64,000 nucleotides of DNA. Source: Chryseobacterium sp. GVT01B (GTDB lineage Bacteria > Bacteroidota > Bacteroidia > Flavobacteriales > Weeksellaceae). This document shows, one piece after another, positions 46,566 to 55,625 of the stretch. The notes under the pieces were generated by a model. The model was not told where the DNA came from. It did not search any database and saw nothing but the letters and a program-made list of their open reading frames with translations. Position 1 is the stretch's first letter; each line of letters starts with the position of its first letter. The stretch spans positions 248,001 to 312,000 of the forward strand of contig NZ_JAHXYI010000002.1 in NCBI RefSeq assembly GCF_019970045.1, given 5' to 3'. The translations under genes and the position numbers were made by a program.

Positions 46566-46919
46566 ATGCAAAAATTTCTCAGAGTCTTTTTTGTTTTCTC
46601 TTTACTTCTGATATTTGTTTCTAATGTCAGTGGCATAACAATGTGTTTTGATCACGCTAAACATGCTAAAAGTAAAGTGATTTATAAAAAAGGTTCCAAA
46701 GAAGAGAAAATCCCTACCTTTTCACAGGACGACGAATGTCAGTGTGCGCTTCATATGCACATGAACAATGTTCTCCTTCCTGAACCTTTGAACATGGATT
46801 TTGCCATCAATAGTACGAATGACAACGAAATGCCTCAACCAAAAGCCATTTCATACCGTTGCCTTCTCGACTTCTTCAGCTCCCGGGCTCCCCCATCCTC
46901 ATTTTTCGCGGCAGCTTAA
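46566..46919 (+). CDS. Small secreted Cys/His protein, possible metal-binding
   Basis: This 117-residue protein has an N-terminal hydrophobic signal (FLRVFFVFSLLLIFVSNVSG). Two metal-ligand-like clusters follow: MCFDHAKHAK and ECQCALHMHM. The tail is hydrophobic with a PP pair (SRAPPSSFF). Bacteroidota have small periplasmic proteins of this kind just before TonB receptor genes, and some are linked to copper or other metals. I recognise the type but cannot fix the family. It lies 98 bases upstream of the TonB receptor on the same strand and is probably in the same operon. Confidence 0.65.
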   Translation: MQKFLRVFFVFSLLLIFVSNVSGITMCFDHAKHAKSKVIYKKGSKEEKIPTFSQDDECQCALHMHMNNVLLPEPLNMDFAINSTNDNEMPQPKAISYRCLLDFFSSRAPPSSFFAAA

Positions 46920-47017
46920 TCTATACTGCCTTCATTTTTTGTATACAGATTTCTTAGTCTGTACTGTTATTCCGTGGATACCTGTGTTTTCACACAATTA
47001 AGGATATCCTTTTATTA

Positions 47018-49360
47018 ATGGGCATTTTCATTGCCCGTACATCCCTTTTCATGATTACCAGTAATTTTAATTATTCGGGAATAATTCATTGTATTTCCCC
47101 AAATTCTGTGAAACTTTTAAGTCTAAGTTTCCTTACCGCATCTTCATTTCTATATGCTCAGTCCCGTTTTGATGATTCTTTATCTACAGTGGTACAAACG
47201 GTTGAGATCATCGGAAGAAAGTCTAAAGATTATACATCGGACTACTCTTTCGCTGCCACTAAGATTGCTATGAAAAATAAAGATCTTCCTTTAACTCTTA
47301 ATACGGTTACCAAGGAGCTGATCACCGACCGCCAGGCCTTTCAGCTTGGAGAGGTTATGAAAAACCTGAACGGAGTCTCTCCTTCCAGTTATTACAACCA
47401 ATACAACATCCGTGGCATCAGCCAAAATGAAGAAGGACAGATTATCAATGGAATGCGCACAAGGCAGTATTATTTTCTACAGCCTATGACTTCCAATATT
47501 GAGCGTGTGGAAATTTTCAAAGGTCCTGCAAGCATTACCATGTCCAGTGTAGATCCCGGAGGAACAATTAATATGGTTACCAAAAAACCGTTGTCAACTT
47601 CCCGTCACGAGATCAGTTCATCAGGAGGCAGTTTTGATACTTACCGTATTACCACAGATCTTACAGGTCCTTTAAATAAGAGCAAAACCCTGTTGTATCG
47701 CTTCAATGGAGCTTACCAAAATGCTCATTCGTTCAGGGATCACGTCAAAAATAGTGGGATTCTGATCTCTCCTTCCATCACCTTTGTTCCCAATGAAAAA
47801 ACATCTGTGAATGTAGAAATGATTTTCAATGATCTTTATGGAAATCTGGACAGAGGGCAACCTATTTTCGGTGCTGTTGCAGGAAAAACAGATTTGTACA
47901 GTACACCAAGATCTTTGAATCTGGGAGCTCCCGATGATTTTTTTAAAACCAGGGAATTAATTTTAATGGGAAGTGTTGCCCATCACTTTAATCAATTTAT
48001 CAGCTTTAATGCTTCTTATATGAAGCAATACTGGAGAGAAAATCTGCAGGAACACCGAACCACCAATTCTTTTGTCCCCGATATGGATAACAAACCGGTT
48101 TCCAGTCTTGCAATGATGCAGTTTGTACAAAGGAATCAAAACTGGGCAACAGATAATATCAATGCTTATTTTAATTTTAAATTCAAAACCGGTGCTGTTC
48201 AGCATCAGGCTTTGATAGGCTATGACAGTCAGATCTGGGAAAAACGCAAAGGCGGGCAGCAAAATGCCGCAAGAGGTTTTCTTTTAAAAAACGGTGCTGT
48301 AGCTTCTTCTTACAAACCAGCCAATGCTGCTGATTATCAGACTTTCAATTACAACGGAATACTCATTCCAAAGCCCAATGTTACTCCTTTTGATCTGAAT
48401 CCGGGTGCAGAAAATTATCAGGGTAATGATTTTAATACTTTGAATATCATGACTCCTCTGCCTTCTGCTCTTACAACCACACATGCAGCTTATATCCAGC
48501 ATTTTTTCACGTGGAAAAAGTTCAAAATTTTATCAGGAATACGTCAGGAATGGTTTCAGGACATTACCAATTTCAAGGAATCCAATGAGTCTTCATTCCG
48601 GAATAATAAACTTCTGTACAGATTCGGGATCACCTATAGTCTTACGGATAACATTAATTTTTATGGAACTTACCTTACCGGATTTCAGCCACAATCCAAT
48701 ACGGTGACATTAATGCCCAATACCTCCAGCCTTACAGGATCTGCTGCCAGATTTAAACCTTTGACATCAGATCTTAAAGAACTGGGAATGAAAGCACAGC
48801 TTTTTGGAAAAATCTCATTGAATCTTGCTGTGTATGAGATCAATCAGAGAAATATTTTAATCAATGCCAACAATCCTTCGGAACCTGATGAACTTGTACA
48901 GCGAGGGGCCGACCGGAGTCGGGGATTTGAAGCTGAGATTTCGGGGCAGATTCTTCCTCAATGGCATATTTACGGAGGTTACAGCTATATTGATGCTAAA
49001 ATACTGGATGATACGAATCCTGATCTTGTGGGGAAAAGGAAAGAAAATACTTCTAAAAATTCTTTCAATATCTGGACACGCTACAACTTTTCAACCATAG
49101 AGCTTATAAAAGAATTTGGAATTGGAGCGGGAATGCTTTATCAAAGTTCAAAAGTACCATGGTTTACAAGAAGTTTTGAGCTTCCGGCATATACTACCAT
49201 AGACGCTGCATTGTATTATACTCCGGCAAAATCTGTTCAGCTAGCTTTTAACCTGAATAATATTACCAATAAGGTCTACTGGATCGGCGCTCAGAATTAC
49301 TTAAGACTATTTCCAGGCACACCAAGAAACTATTTACTAACTGCTACTTATAAATTTTAA
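47018..49360 (+). CDS. TonB-dependent siderophore-type receptor
   Basis: This outer-membrane receptor of up to 780 residues has a signal peptide ending FLYAQ near residue 48. The start could be 47018 or the ATG at 47051, which gives a more normal signal. The plug domain (about 60-200) has NTVTKELITDRQAFQLGEVM, YNIRGISQNEEGQIINGMR, VEIFKGPASITMSSVDPGGTINMVTKKP. The barrel ends in NYLLTATYKF. These are features of FhuA/FpvA-type receptors. Three ABC genes follow immediately, so receptor and ABC system probably serve one substrate. Substrate unknown; ferric siderophore or metal chelate by family. Confidence 0.88.
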   Translation: MGIFIARTSLFMITSNFNYSGIIHCISPNSVKLLSLSFLTASSFLYAQSRFDDSLSTVVQTVEIIGRKSKDYTSDYSFAATKIAMKNKDLPLTLNTVTKELITDRQAFQLGEVMKNLNGVSPSSYYNQYNIRGISQNEEGQIINGMRTRQYYFLQPMTSNIERVEIFKGPASITMSSVDPGGTINMVTKKPLSTSRHEISSSGGSFDTYRITTDLTGPLNKSKTLLYRFNGAYQNAHSFRDHVKNSGILISPSITFVPNEKTSVNVEMIFNDLYGNLDRGQPIFGAVAGKTDLYSTPRSLNLGAPDDFFKTRELILMGSVAHHFNQFISFNASYMKQYWRENLQEHRTTNSFVPDMDNKPVSSLAMMQFVQRNQNWATDNINAYFNFKFKTGAVQHQALIGYDSQIWEKRKGGQQNAARGFLLKNGAVASSYKPANAADYQTFNYNGILIPKPNVTPFDLNPGAENYQGNDFNTLNIMTPLPSALTTTHAAYIQHFFTWKKFKILSGIRQEWFQDITNFKESNESSFRNNKLLYRFGITYSLTDNINFYGTYLTGFQPQSNTVTLMPNTSSLTGSAARFKPLTSDLKELGMKAQLFGKISLNLAVYEINQRNILINANNPSEPDELVQRGADRSRGFEAEISGQILPQWHIYGGYSYIDAKILDDTNPDLVGKRKENTSKNSFNIWTRYNFSTIELIKEFGIGAGMLYQSSKVPWFTRSFELPAYTTIDAALYYTPAKSVQLAFNLNNITNKVYWIGAQNYLRLFPGTPRNYLLTATYKF

Positions 49361-49363
49361 ATT

Positions 49364-50809
49364 ATGGCTATTTCAAACTTACAACTGATTGTGAGAAAGA
49401 CCTGGCAGGACCTGTTCAAAGGGAAACAGAACCTGCTCATCACCATCACTGTACTCCTCTTCTGTATGTTGAGCATCGGCATTGGGTTTACAAAATACAC
49501 CGATTCTTTTTCAAAAATAAAAGAATACCGGGAAGAAGTCCGGGAACACTGGGAACACAGACCTGATAAGCATCCGCACCGTATGGCTCATTATGGCTAT
49601 CTGGTTTTCAGAATCGGGCATCCACTGAATATTTTTGACAACGGATTAGATGACTATCTTGGAAATGTAATATTCCTGGAAGCACATAAACAGAATACAG
49701 CCAATCTTTCGGAAGCCGGAAGTTCAGGTACTTTGGTAAGATTCGGGGCTTTCAGCAGTGCTTTTATTCTGCAGAGTATTGTCCCTCTGATTATTCTTTT
49801 TTTAGGGTTTGGATTAATAGTACAGGAACGTGAGAACGCTACCTTAAAAATTATCAGTGTACAAGGGGCTTCGGGAAGAGATATTATCTGGGGAAAAGTT
49901 CTGGGACTCTGGCTGTTTTCTTTATGTTTCCTGATCCCGGTAATTCCTGTTGCTTTCGTGGCTGCATTGATGTCACAAACTACAGATTCTGCTGATATTT
50001 TGATTCGTTTGTCATTGCTCCTGCCCGCTTATATGATCTATTATTTTTTCATCAGCGTCTTAACGGTTATCGTTTCTGCGAACAGTAAAAGTACCTCTTC
50101 AGCACTGATCGGTCTTATCGGGTTCTGGCTTCTGTTCATTATTGTTTTGCCAAAAGGAGTTCAGTTTGCAGCACAAAATTTATATCCGGCTCCTTCCCGT
50201 ATTGCTTTTGAGACCAATCTGGAAAAGGATATTTTAAAATCGGGAGACAGCCACAATCCTGATGATCCTCATTTTAAGAAAATAAAAGATTCATTACTTG
50301 CACATTATAAAGTAAAAACAACCAATGAACTTCCCTTCAACTATGGCGGGTTTGTCATGAAGGAAGGGGAAAAGATAAGCTCCCGGATCTACATCAGGCA
50401 TCAAAAAGAATTGCAGACCATTTACCACAAACAACAAAATCTCACAGACATTTCGGGATTAATCAATCCTGCTATTGCCATTAAAAATTTTTCAATGATT
50501 GCAACAGGCACTGATTTCTTCTCTTATACCCAGTTTCAAAAGCAGGCTGAAGAATATCGCTATCAGATGGCTCAGCATTTAAATGATCTGCAGATAAAGC
50601 ATATCAGCAATATAAAACCGGAAAAAGGAGGTCCGCCTGCTGTGATTGATAAAGATAACTGGAAGAAATTCCCGGACTTTAATTATCAGTATACGAACGT
50701 TTTGGACAGCTTGAAAGAACAGTCAATACCTGCTGTTGCTTTACTTCTTTGGTTCGCAATAGGTATCGCCGCAATTGAAATAAGTGGAAGAAAACTAAAA
50801 TTAATCTAG
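49364..50809 (+). CDS. ABC-2 type permease, DUF3526-like (first)
   Basis: This 481-residue inner-membrane protein starts 3 bases after the receptor gene. One helix near the N-terminus (about 20-40) is followed by a large periplasmic domain (about 45-130) that is rich in histidine at its start (EHWEHRPDKHPHRMAHYG). Helices at about 135-280 follow, with LIVQERENATLKIISVQGASGRDIIWGK, the ABC-2 coupling segment. A second extracytoplasmic region (about 290-440) and a last helix complete it. It has the layout of DUF3526 permeases found in pairs. It abuts the second permease with no gap. Confidence 0.82.
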   Translation: MAISNLQLIVRKTWQDLFKGKQNLLITITVLLFCMLSIGIGFTKYTDSFSKIKEYREEVREHWEHRPDKHPHRMAHYGYLVFRIGHPLNIFDNGLDDYLGNVIFLEAHKQNTANLSEAGSSGTLVRFGAFSSAFILQSIVPLIILFLGFGLIVQERENATLKIISVQGASGRDIIWGKVLGLWLFSLCFLIPVIPVAFVAALMSQTTDSADILIRLSLLLPAYMIYYFFISVLTVIVSANSKSTSSALIGLIGFWLLFIIVLPKGVQFAAQNLYPAPSRIAFETNLEKDILKSGDSHNPDDPHFKKIKDSLLAHYKVKTTNELPFNYGGFVMKEGEKISSRIYIRHQKELQTIYHKQQNLTDISGLINPAIAIKNFSMIATGTDFFSYTQFQKQAEEYRYQMAQHLNDLQIKHISNIKPEKGGPPAVIDKDNWKKFPDFNYQYTNVLDSLKEQSIPAVALLLWFAIGIAAIEISGRKLKLI

Positions 50810-52156
50810 ATGAATCGTTATTTATACATACAATTTTACCGTAACAAAGCCTATATCATTGCATTATTATTCTTATTCTTGGCCGGGATGATGGCTATTT
50901 ATACCGGGAAGAAATTTCTGGACCGGAATGAAGATATTATTTCTAAAAGCGGAGCATTCCAGAAAGAAAGCATAGAAAGGAACACGAAGTTTCATAAAGA
51001 TGATCTGGGATTGGTTCTTTATTATATTAAATTTAATCTGGTGAATGAAACTCCCAGACTTGCTGCCCTGAATATCGGAATGCGTGACTTAAATCCTTCG
51101 ATACAGGGAGTAACCATCCGGAATCTTGAAGAGCAACGTTATAATTCTGATTTTTATAATCCAGCCAATGCAGCCGTCGGAAACTTTGATTTCAGTTTTG
51201 TGATTGTATTCCTTTTCCCATTGGTGATTGTCGCTTTTTGTTATAATCTGATTTCTGAGGAAGAAGAAAGAGGAACCTGGAAGCTGCTGTCAGTTCAAAG
51301 TGGTAATTTACAAAAGTTTTTGGATCATAAAATGCTCATACGACTGAGTGCTGTAACGGTGGTGTATCTGGCATTAATGATTATTGCTTCGTTATGGATA
51401 AAGATTCCTTCAGACCTTTATTATATTGCGTTTGTCATCAGTGGATGGCTTTATATTCTGTTCTGGTTTGTGCTTTGCAGATGGATTATTTCTTTTCGGA
51501 AATCATCAGCTCAGAATGCATTGATTCTTCTCATTGTATGGGTAAGCATTAATTTTATCATTCCGATGAGCAGCAATATTCTGATCCAAAAGATCTATCC
51601 TGTTCATGAATCCCTGAAAGCGGTTATGGAACAGAGAGAGGGCTATCACAACAAATGGGATGAAGCCAAACGCCCGACTATGGAAAAGTTTTACAAAGCA
51701 TATCCTCAATACAGAAATTTTACGGTGGAAGAGAATGATACTTTTACCTGGACCTGGTATTACGCCATGCAGCATATGGGAGATCTGGAGTCTGCAAAAT
51801 CTGCAGAACTTTATACGGAAAAAATGCAGAAACGAAATCAGGCGGCAATTTATTTAGGCTATCTTCTTCCGAATCTCCATACTCAGCTCACAGAGAGTCA
51901 TCTGGCGAAAACTGATATGAGTAATCAGCTGCAGTATGCTTCTTCGCTCAAAAAATTCCATGAGGAAAAACGGTTGTTCTTCTACCCGCTTATTTTCTCG
52001 GGAAAAAATGCCGAATCTGTCAACTGGGCACAGCAAACGATAGAAGTATTCAGCTTGTCCGAACATTTGAAATGGTTTCAGCTATTGCTGCCCTACCTCA
52101 TCTTCATTGCTTTATTCATGATTCTTTCACAAAACAAATACAGAAAACTATGTTAA
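50810..52156 (+). CDS. ABC-2 type permease, DUF3526-like (second)
   Basis: This 448-residue protein has the same topology as the gene before it: helix (about 10-30), extracytoplasmic domain (30-125), helix group with YNLISEEEERGTWKLLSVQSGN (ABC-2 motif, about 145-165), more helices, a second extracytoplasmic domain (about 260-415) and a final helix. The two are diverged paralogues and probably form a heterodimer. The gene starts on the base after the previous stop and overlaps the ATPase start by seven bases. Confidence 0.82.
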   Translation: MNRYLYIQFYRNKAYIIALLFLFLAGMMAIYTGKKFLDRNEDIISKSGAFQKESIERNTKFHKDDLGLVLYYIKFNLVNETPRLAALNIGMRDLNPSIQGVTIRNLEEQRYNSDFYNPANAAVGNFDFSFVIVFLFPLVIVAFCYNLISEEEERGTWKLLSVQSGNLQKFLDHKMLIRLSAVTVVYLALMIIASLWIKIPSDLYYIAFVISGWLYILFWFVLCRWIISFRKSSAQNALILLIVWVSINFIIPMSSNILIQKIYPVHESLKAVMEQREGYHNKWDEAKRPTMEKFYKAYPQYRNFTVEENDTFTWTWYYAMQHMGDLESAKSAELYTEKMQKRNQAAIYLGYLLPNLHTQLTESHLAKTDMSNQLQYASSLKKFHEEKRLFFYPLIFSGKNAESVNWAQQTIEVFSLSEHLKWFQLLLPYLIFIALFMILSQNKYRKLC

Positions 52157-52845
52157 AAACAATCAACTTACATAAAAAATATAACGATTTTACAGCGCTT
52201 CATTCTCTTAATCTTGAAGTAAAGAAAGGGGAAATTTTCGCTCTTTTAGGACAAAACGGAGCTGGAAAAAGTACAACGATCAATATTCTTCTGGGACTCA
52301 TTAAAGCCACTTCCGGAGATGCTTTCATTAATGAGATTTCTGTAAAAGAGCATCCTCAAAAAATAAAAAAACACCTTGCTTATATCCCTGAAACCGTTCT
52401 TTTGTATCCTCATCTCACCGGAATAGAAAATCTGGATTTTTTCTCTAAGATCGCAGGATTTGATTATCAGAAAGATGAGCTGTCTGCATTATTAAAACGA
52501 ACAGGATTGCAGGAAACGGCACACCAAAAACCCCTTGGAGGATATTCCAAAGGAATGCGCCAAAAAGTAGGTATTGCTATTGCCTTGGCCAAAGATGCAA
52601 AAGTCCTTCTCCTTGATGAGCCCACCAGCGGACTGGATCCGATAGCTACAGCGGAGTTTACAGAAATTGTGCGCCAGCTGGGTAAGGAAGGCAGAACCGT
52701 TCTAATGGCTACTCATGATATTTTCAATGCCGTAAGCGTAGCCACTAATATTGGTATTATGAAGCAGGGAGAACTTGTACAGAACCTACCTTCCAAAGCA
52801 TTTACCGCACAGGAATTACAGGAACTGTATCTGAAAACAATTTAA
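52150..52845 (+). CDS. ABC transporter ATP-binding protein
   Basis: This 231-residue ATPase has Walker A GQNGAGKST (34-42), signature YSKGM (132-136; the usual LSGGQ is altered), Walker B VLLLDEP (152-158) and the switch histidine in MATHD. The start at 52150 overlaps the preceding permease by seven bases and gives the normal N-terminus MLKTINLHKKY; a longer start at 52072 would lie far inside the permease gene. It powers the two DUF3526 permeases. It is similar to the NosF/CcmA-like ATPases of ABC-2 exporters. A terminator follows. Confidence 0.9.
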   Translation: MLKTINLHKKYNDFTALHSLNLEVKKGEIFALLGQNGAGKSTTINILLGLIKATSGDAFINEISVKEHPQKIKKHLAYIPETVLLYPHLTGIENLDFFSKIAGFDYQKDELSALLKRTGLQETAHQKPLGGYSKGMRQKVGIAIALAKDAKVLLLDEPTSGLDPIATAEFTEIVRQLGKEGRTVLMATHDIFNAVSVATNIGIMKQGELVQNLPSKAFTAQELQELYLKTI

Positions 52846-52895
52846 TGATCCGATTACTTCAATAAGTAACTTTTCATATTAATATCAATTGGTTG

Positions 52896-52930
52896 ATGCT
52901 CAGTGGCTTTTTTGTCACTGGGCATTTTTG
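52896..52930 (+). terminator. Terminator of the TonB receptor-ABC operon
   Basis: ATGCTCAGTG (52896-52905) pairs with CACTGGGCAT (52916-52925) with one wobble, then TTTTTG. It lies 51 bases after the ATPase stop. Confidence 0.75.
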
Positions 52931-52941
52931 TCTAAGATGGT

Positions 52942-54237
52942 TTATGTCAGGGCTTTCTTATATTCGGATAAAGCTCTTTCTCTGGCATAGGCATGTTGTA
53001 CTATGGGTGCCGGATAAGCGGATGTATTCCATTCTGGCAGCCATTTTTTAATATATGAAAAGTCTTTATCAAATTTCTCAACCTGAGCTGTCGGATTAAA
53101 AACCCTGAAATAAGGAGCTGCATCACAGCCGCTTCCTGCCGCCCACTGCCAGTTTCCATTGTTTGCTGAGAGATCATAATCATTCAGCTTTAAGGCAAAA
53201 TAAGCTTCCCCCCAACGCCAGTCGATCAGTAAATGCTTACATAAGAAACTCGCCACAATCATTCTTACACGGTTATGCATATAGCCTGTCTGATTAAGCT
53301 GTCTCATTCCCGCATCTACAATAGGATATCCTGTAGTTCCTTCACGCCAGTGTTTAAATTCTTCTTCATTGTTCCGCCAGCTGATATTATCATATTGCTT
53401 TTTGAAAGATTGATGAACCACCTGTGGAAAATGAAATAAAATCTGCATAAAAAACTCGCGCCAGATCAATTCTGAAAGCCATGTTGCATTATGCTTCAAT
53501 GCAAAAGCTACACATTTCCTGATACTGATTGTTCCAAACCGTAAAGCAATTCCCAACTGTGTGGTATGCTGTAAGGCTGGATAATCACGGTATTTATCGT
53601 AATCATCAATAATAGAAGCATCCAGAACAGGTTTTGTAAAATCAAAATCTGTTTTTCTGAAACCAATCTCTTGTAATGTAAGGATAGCAGAATGTTCCTG
53701 TGAAAAGAAATTTTTAAAGTTCAATTCCACAGATTTATAATGTTCCTGAGTTAATGCTTCACGCCATTTCTTTGCAAAAGGAGTATAAACGGTATAAGGA
53801 GAACCATCTTTTTTAACAATCTGATCTTTATCAAAAATAACCTGGTCTTTATAAGCTTTAAATGGAATATTTTTTTCTTTGAAAAAATAATAGACTTCCT
53901 TATCTCTTTCAATTGCCTGAGGTTCATAATCCCGGTTACAGAAAACGCCTTCAATATGATATTCTTCGGATAATTTCCTAAGTATTTCTATGGGTTTACC
54001 ATAATAAGTATTGACTTTTGAATGATATTTTTTCAGTGAAATATTGATATCTGTCAAAGCCTGATGGATATAATCTACCCTGCGGTCCTCTTTATCTTCC
54101 AGTTTCCCGAGAATATCAGTATCAAATATAAAAACAGGCATTACCGGAGCATCCGACTGGAGAGCGTGGTGAAGCCCGATATTGTCTTCCAACCTCAAAT
54201 CACGTCTGAACCAGAAAAGAGTGATTGTATCTTTCAT
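52942..54237 (-). CDS. phrB: Deoxyribodipyrimidine photolyase
   Basis: This 431-residue DNA repair enzyme uses light to split cyclobutane pyrimidine dimers. An N-terminal antenna-binding domain (LFWFRRDLRLEDNIGL) is followed by the FAD domain: LIWREFFMQILFHFP, WREGTTGYPIVDAGMRQL, GYMHNRVRMIVASFL, and DYDLSANNGNWQWAAGSGCDAAPYFRVFNP, which is the photolyase/class I signature. Length is slightly short but complete. It converges on the ABC operon and stands alone. Confidence 0.95.
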   Translation of the reverse strand: MKDTITLFWFRRDLRLEDNIGLHHALQSDAPVMPVFIFDTDILGKLEDKEDRRVDYIHQALTDINISLKKYHSKVNTYYGKPIEILRKLSEEYHIEGVFCNRDYEPQAIERDKEVYYFFKEKNIPFKAYKDQVIFDKDQIVKKDGSPYTVYTPFAKKWREALTQEHYKSVELNFKNFFSQEHSAILTLQEIGFRKTDFDFTKPVLDASIIDDYDKYRDYPALQHTTQLGIALRFGTISIRKCVAFALKHNATWLSELIWREFFMQILFHFPQVVHQSFKKQYDNISWRNNEEEFKHWREGTTGYPIVDAGMRQLNQTGYMHNRVRMIVASFLCKHLLIDWRWGEAYFALKLNDYDLSANNGNWQWAAGSGCDAAPYFRVFNPTAQVEKFDKDFSYIKKWLPEWNTSAYPAPIVQHAYARERALSEYKKALT

Positions 54238-54434
54238 AATAGTTTAATTCAAATTCATTGATCATTTCTGCTTTGAAATGACTTCGTAACTAAGGAATAA
54301 ATATACATATTTTAGCACATAAATATTTTCCAAAATTCGTATTATTCGGCTTTATCATTATATTTTGTATGATGATATGAAGTAAAATTTTCCGACCTTT
54401 GTCTGGAATTTAGCATGAATAGAAACTTACAATA

Positions 54435-54677
54435 ATGGAAGAATTTGAAGTACCTGTAATCTATAAAGGTAAAGAGCTGTTTTTCAATGGAAAGCTTGCC
54501 ACCTTCTCATACGGCTATAAACTGTATGTAGATGTTGACGGAATAGAAGTTGTTATTGAACGTGATGATCACGGTGATTTAAGGGCTCTTCTGCCGGATG
54601 TTGCTTCGGAAAAAAATATAGACAAAGGGCTTATTGAAGCCATTATTGAAGTATTTAAAGAGCTTCAGGTTTTGTAA
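54435..54677 (+). CDS. Small conserved hypothetical protein
   Basis: An 80-residue acidic protein, MEEFEVPVIYKGKELFFNGK and on, that alternates beta-like segments (YKLYVDVDGIEVVIERD) with a C-terminal helix (KGLIEAIIEVFKELQ). Codon use and composition are those of a normal gene. I recognise no function; similar small proteins are widespread in Flavobacteriia. Confidence 0.75.
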   Translation: MEEFEVPVIYKGKELFFNGKLATFSYGYKLYVDVDGIEVVIERDDHGDLRALLPDVASEKNIDKGLIEAIIEVFKELQVL

Positions 54678-54705
54678 TTTTCATTAATTAAGATCAGGCA
54701 AAAAT

Positions 54706-55554
54706 CTATTTGAAATTCTTCCTGTATTCACCGGGCGTCACTCCCCTATATTTTTTAAACAACTTAGAAAGATGGCTTTCATCACTGAACTGGAGCTCAT
54801 AAGCGATTTCACTTAAGCGTACACTGCTGTATTTTAAATAAGTTTCCACCAGCTTCAATCTATAATCCAGCAGATAATCCTGATAGGAAACGCCTGTCTG
54901 CTGTTTAAAATACTCTCCGAAATAATTCCCGGAAATCCCGAAATGTTCAGCAATAACCTGAATTCCGGTCTTCTCACGGTCTTTTATATGCTGTTGAATG
55001 TAAGTGATGATCTTCATTATCGAAAAAGCCTTGCGGTTTTCCTGAAGGTCTGAAGTTTCACTCTGAATGATATTTCTGGCAATCAGGTTGAGAAGGATCG
55101 ACATACAATTGCGAATGATAAGATAATCCTCAGCTTTGTTTTTGAACTCATTCGTGATCTGCAGAATTAGGGTTTCCGCAAATTGTTCATCATTTTTATT
55201 CCTGAAGACACAGCCGGCCCTCCCATGATAATTATGGCTGATGTACTGGAGTTTATACAAATTCTCACAGCTTTCAATACGATCTGCCTCCAGCCTTATT
55301 TTATCAATAAAATCAACCGGACACTGAATACTGATAAGCTTAGCAGTTTCACTCTCAAAGCGGTATCCTTCCTGTTGAGGAATAATGAAAAGCTTACCCT
55401 GAGAAAAATTAATACTGCGGTCGTCATATGCAAGCGTACCTTTTCCTTTGACAATATAAACGAATGAAAGAAAAGCTTTTGTTTTAAACATGACCTCTTC
55501 TTCTTGCAGTTTTATTTCTCTTACTTCAATCCCTTCAAGTGGCAATCCCTTCAT
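54706..55554 (-). CDS. AraC family transcriptional regulator
   Basis: This 282-residue protein has an N-terminal cupin-like sensor (about 1-140, with SFVYIVKGKGTLAYDDRSINF) and a C-terminal double helix-turn-helix. The second HTH is RLSEIAYELQFSDESHLSKLFKKYRGVTPGEYRK. The start at 55554 (MKGLPLEGIEVREIKL) is chosen because a -7 box (55574-55581) and the divergent MFS gene occupy the DNA that a longer version would use. It is divergent from the MFS exporter and probably controls it. Confidence 0.9.
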   Translation of the reverse strand: MKGLPLEGIEVREIKLQEEEVMFKTKAFLSFVYIVKGKGTLAYDDRSINFSQGKLFIIPQQEGYRFESETAKLISIQCPVDFIDKIRLEADRIESCENLYKLQYISHNYHGRAGCVFRNKNDEQFAETLILQITNEFKNKAEDYLIIRNCMSILLNLIARNIIQSETSDLQENRKAFSIMKIITYIQQHIKDREKTGIQVIAEHFGISGNYFGEYFKQQTGVSYQDYLLDYRLKLVETYLKYSSVRLSEIAYELQFSDESHLSKLFKKYRGVTPGEYRKNFK

Positions 55555-55573
55555 GACACACAGTATTTTCCTC

Positions 55574-55581
55574 CAAAAGTA
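55574..55581 (-). promoter_or_regulatory. Predicted -7 box of the AraC gene
   Basis: TACTTTTG on the minus strand, 20 bases before the ATG at 55554; exact TAnnTTTG match. Confidence 0.5.
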
Positions 55582-55606
55582 CAATTTTAACAGAATAAAA
55601 AGCTGG

Positions 55607-55614
55607 TAATTTTG
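55607..55614 (+). promoter_or_regulatory. Predicted -7 box of the MFS gene
   Basis: TAATTTTG, exact TAnnTTTG match, 11 bases before the ATG at 55626, so the leader is very short. TTTA at 55586-55589 could be the -33 element. Confidence 0.5.
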
Positions 55615-55625
55615 CATAAAAAAAC

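Noticed and set aside
52072-52149. Longer start of the ABC ATPase
   Set aside because: It would overlap the permease by 85 bases and adds residues unrelated to ABC ATPases.
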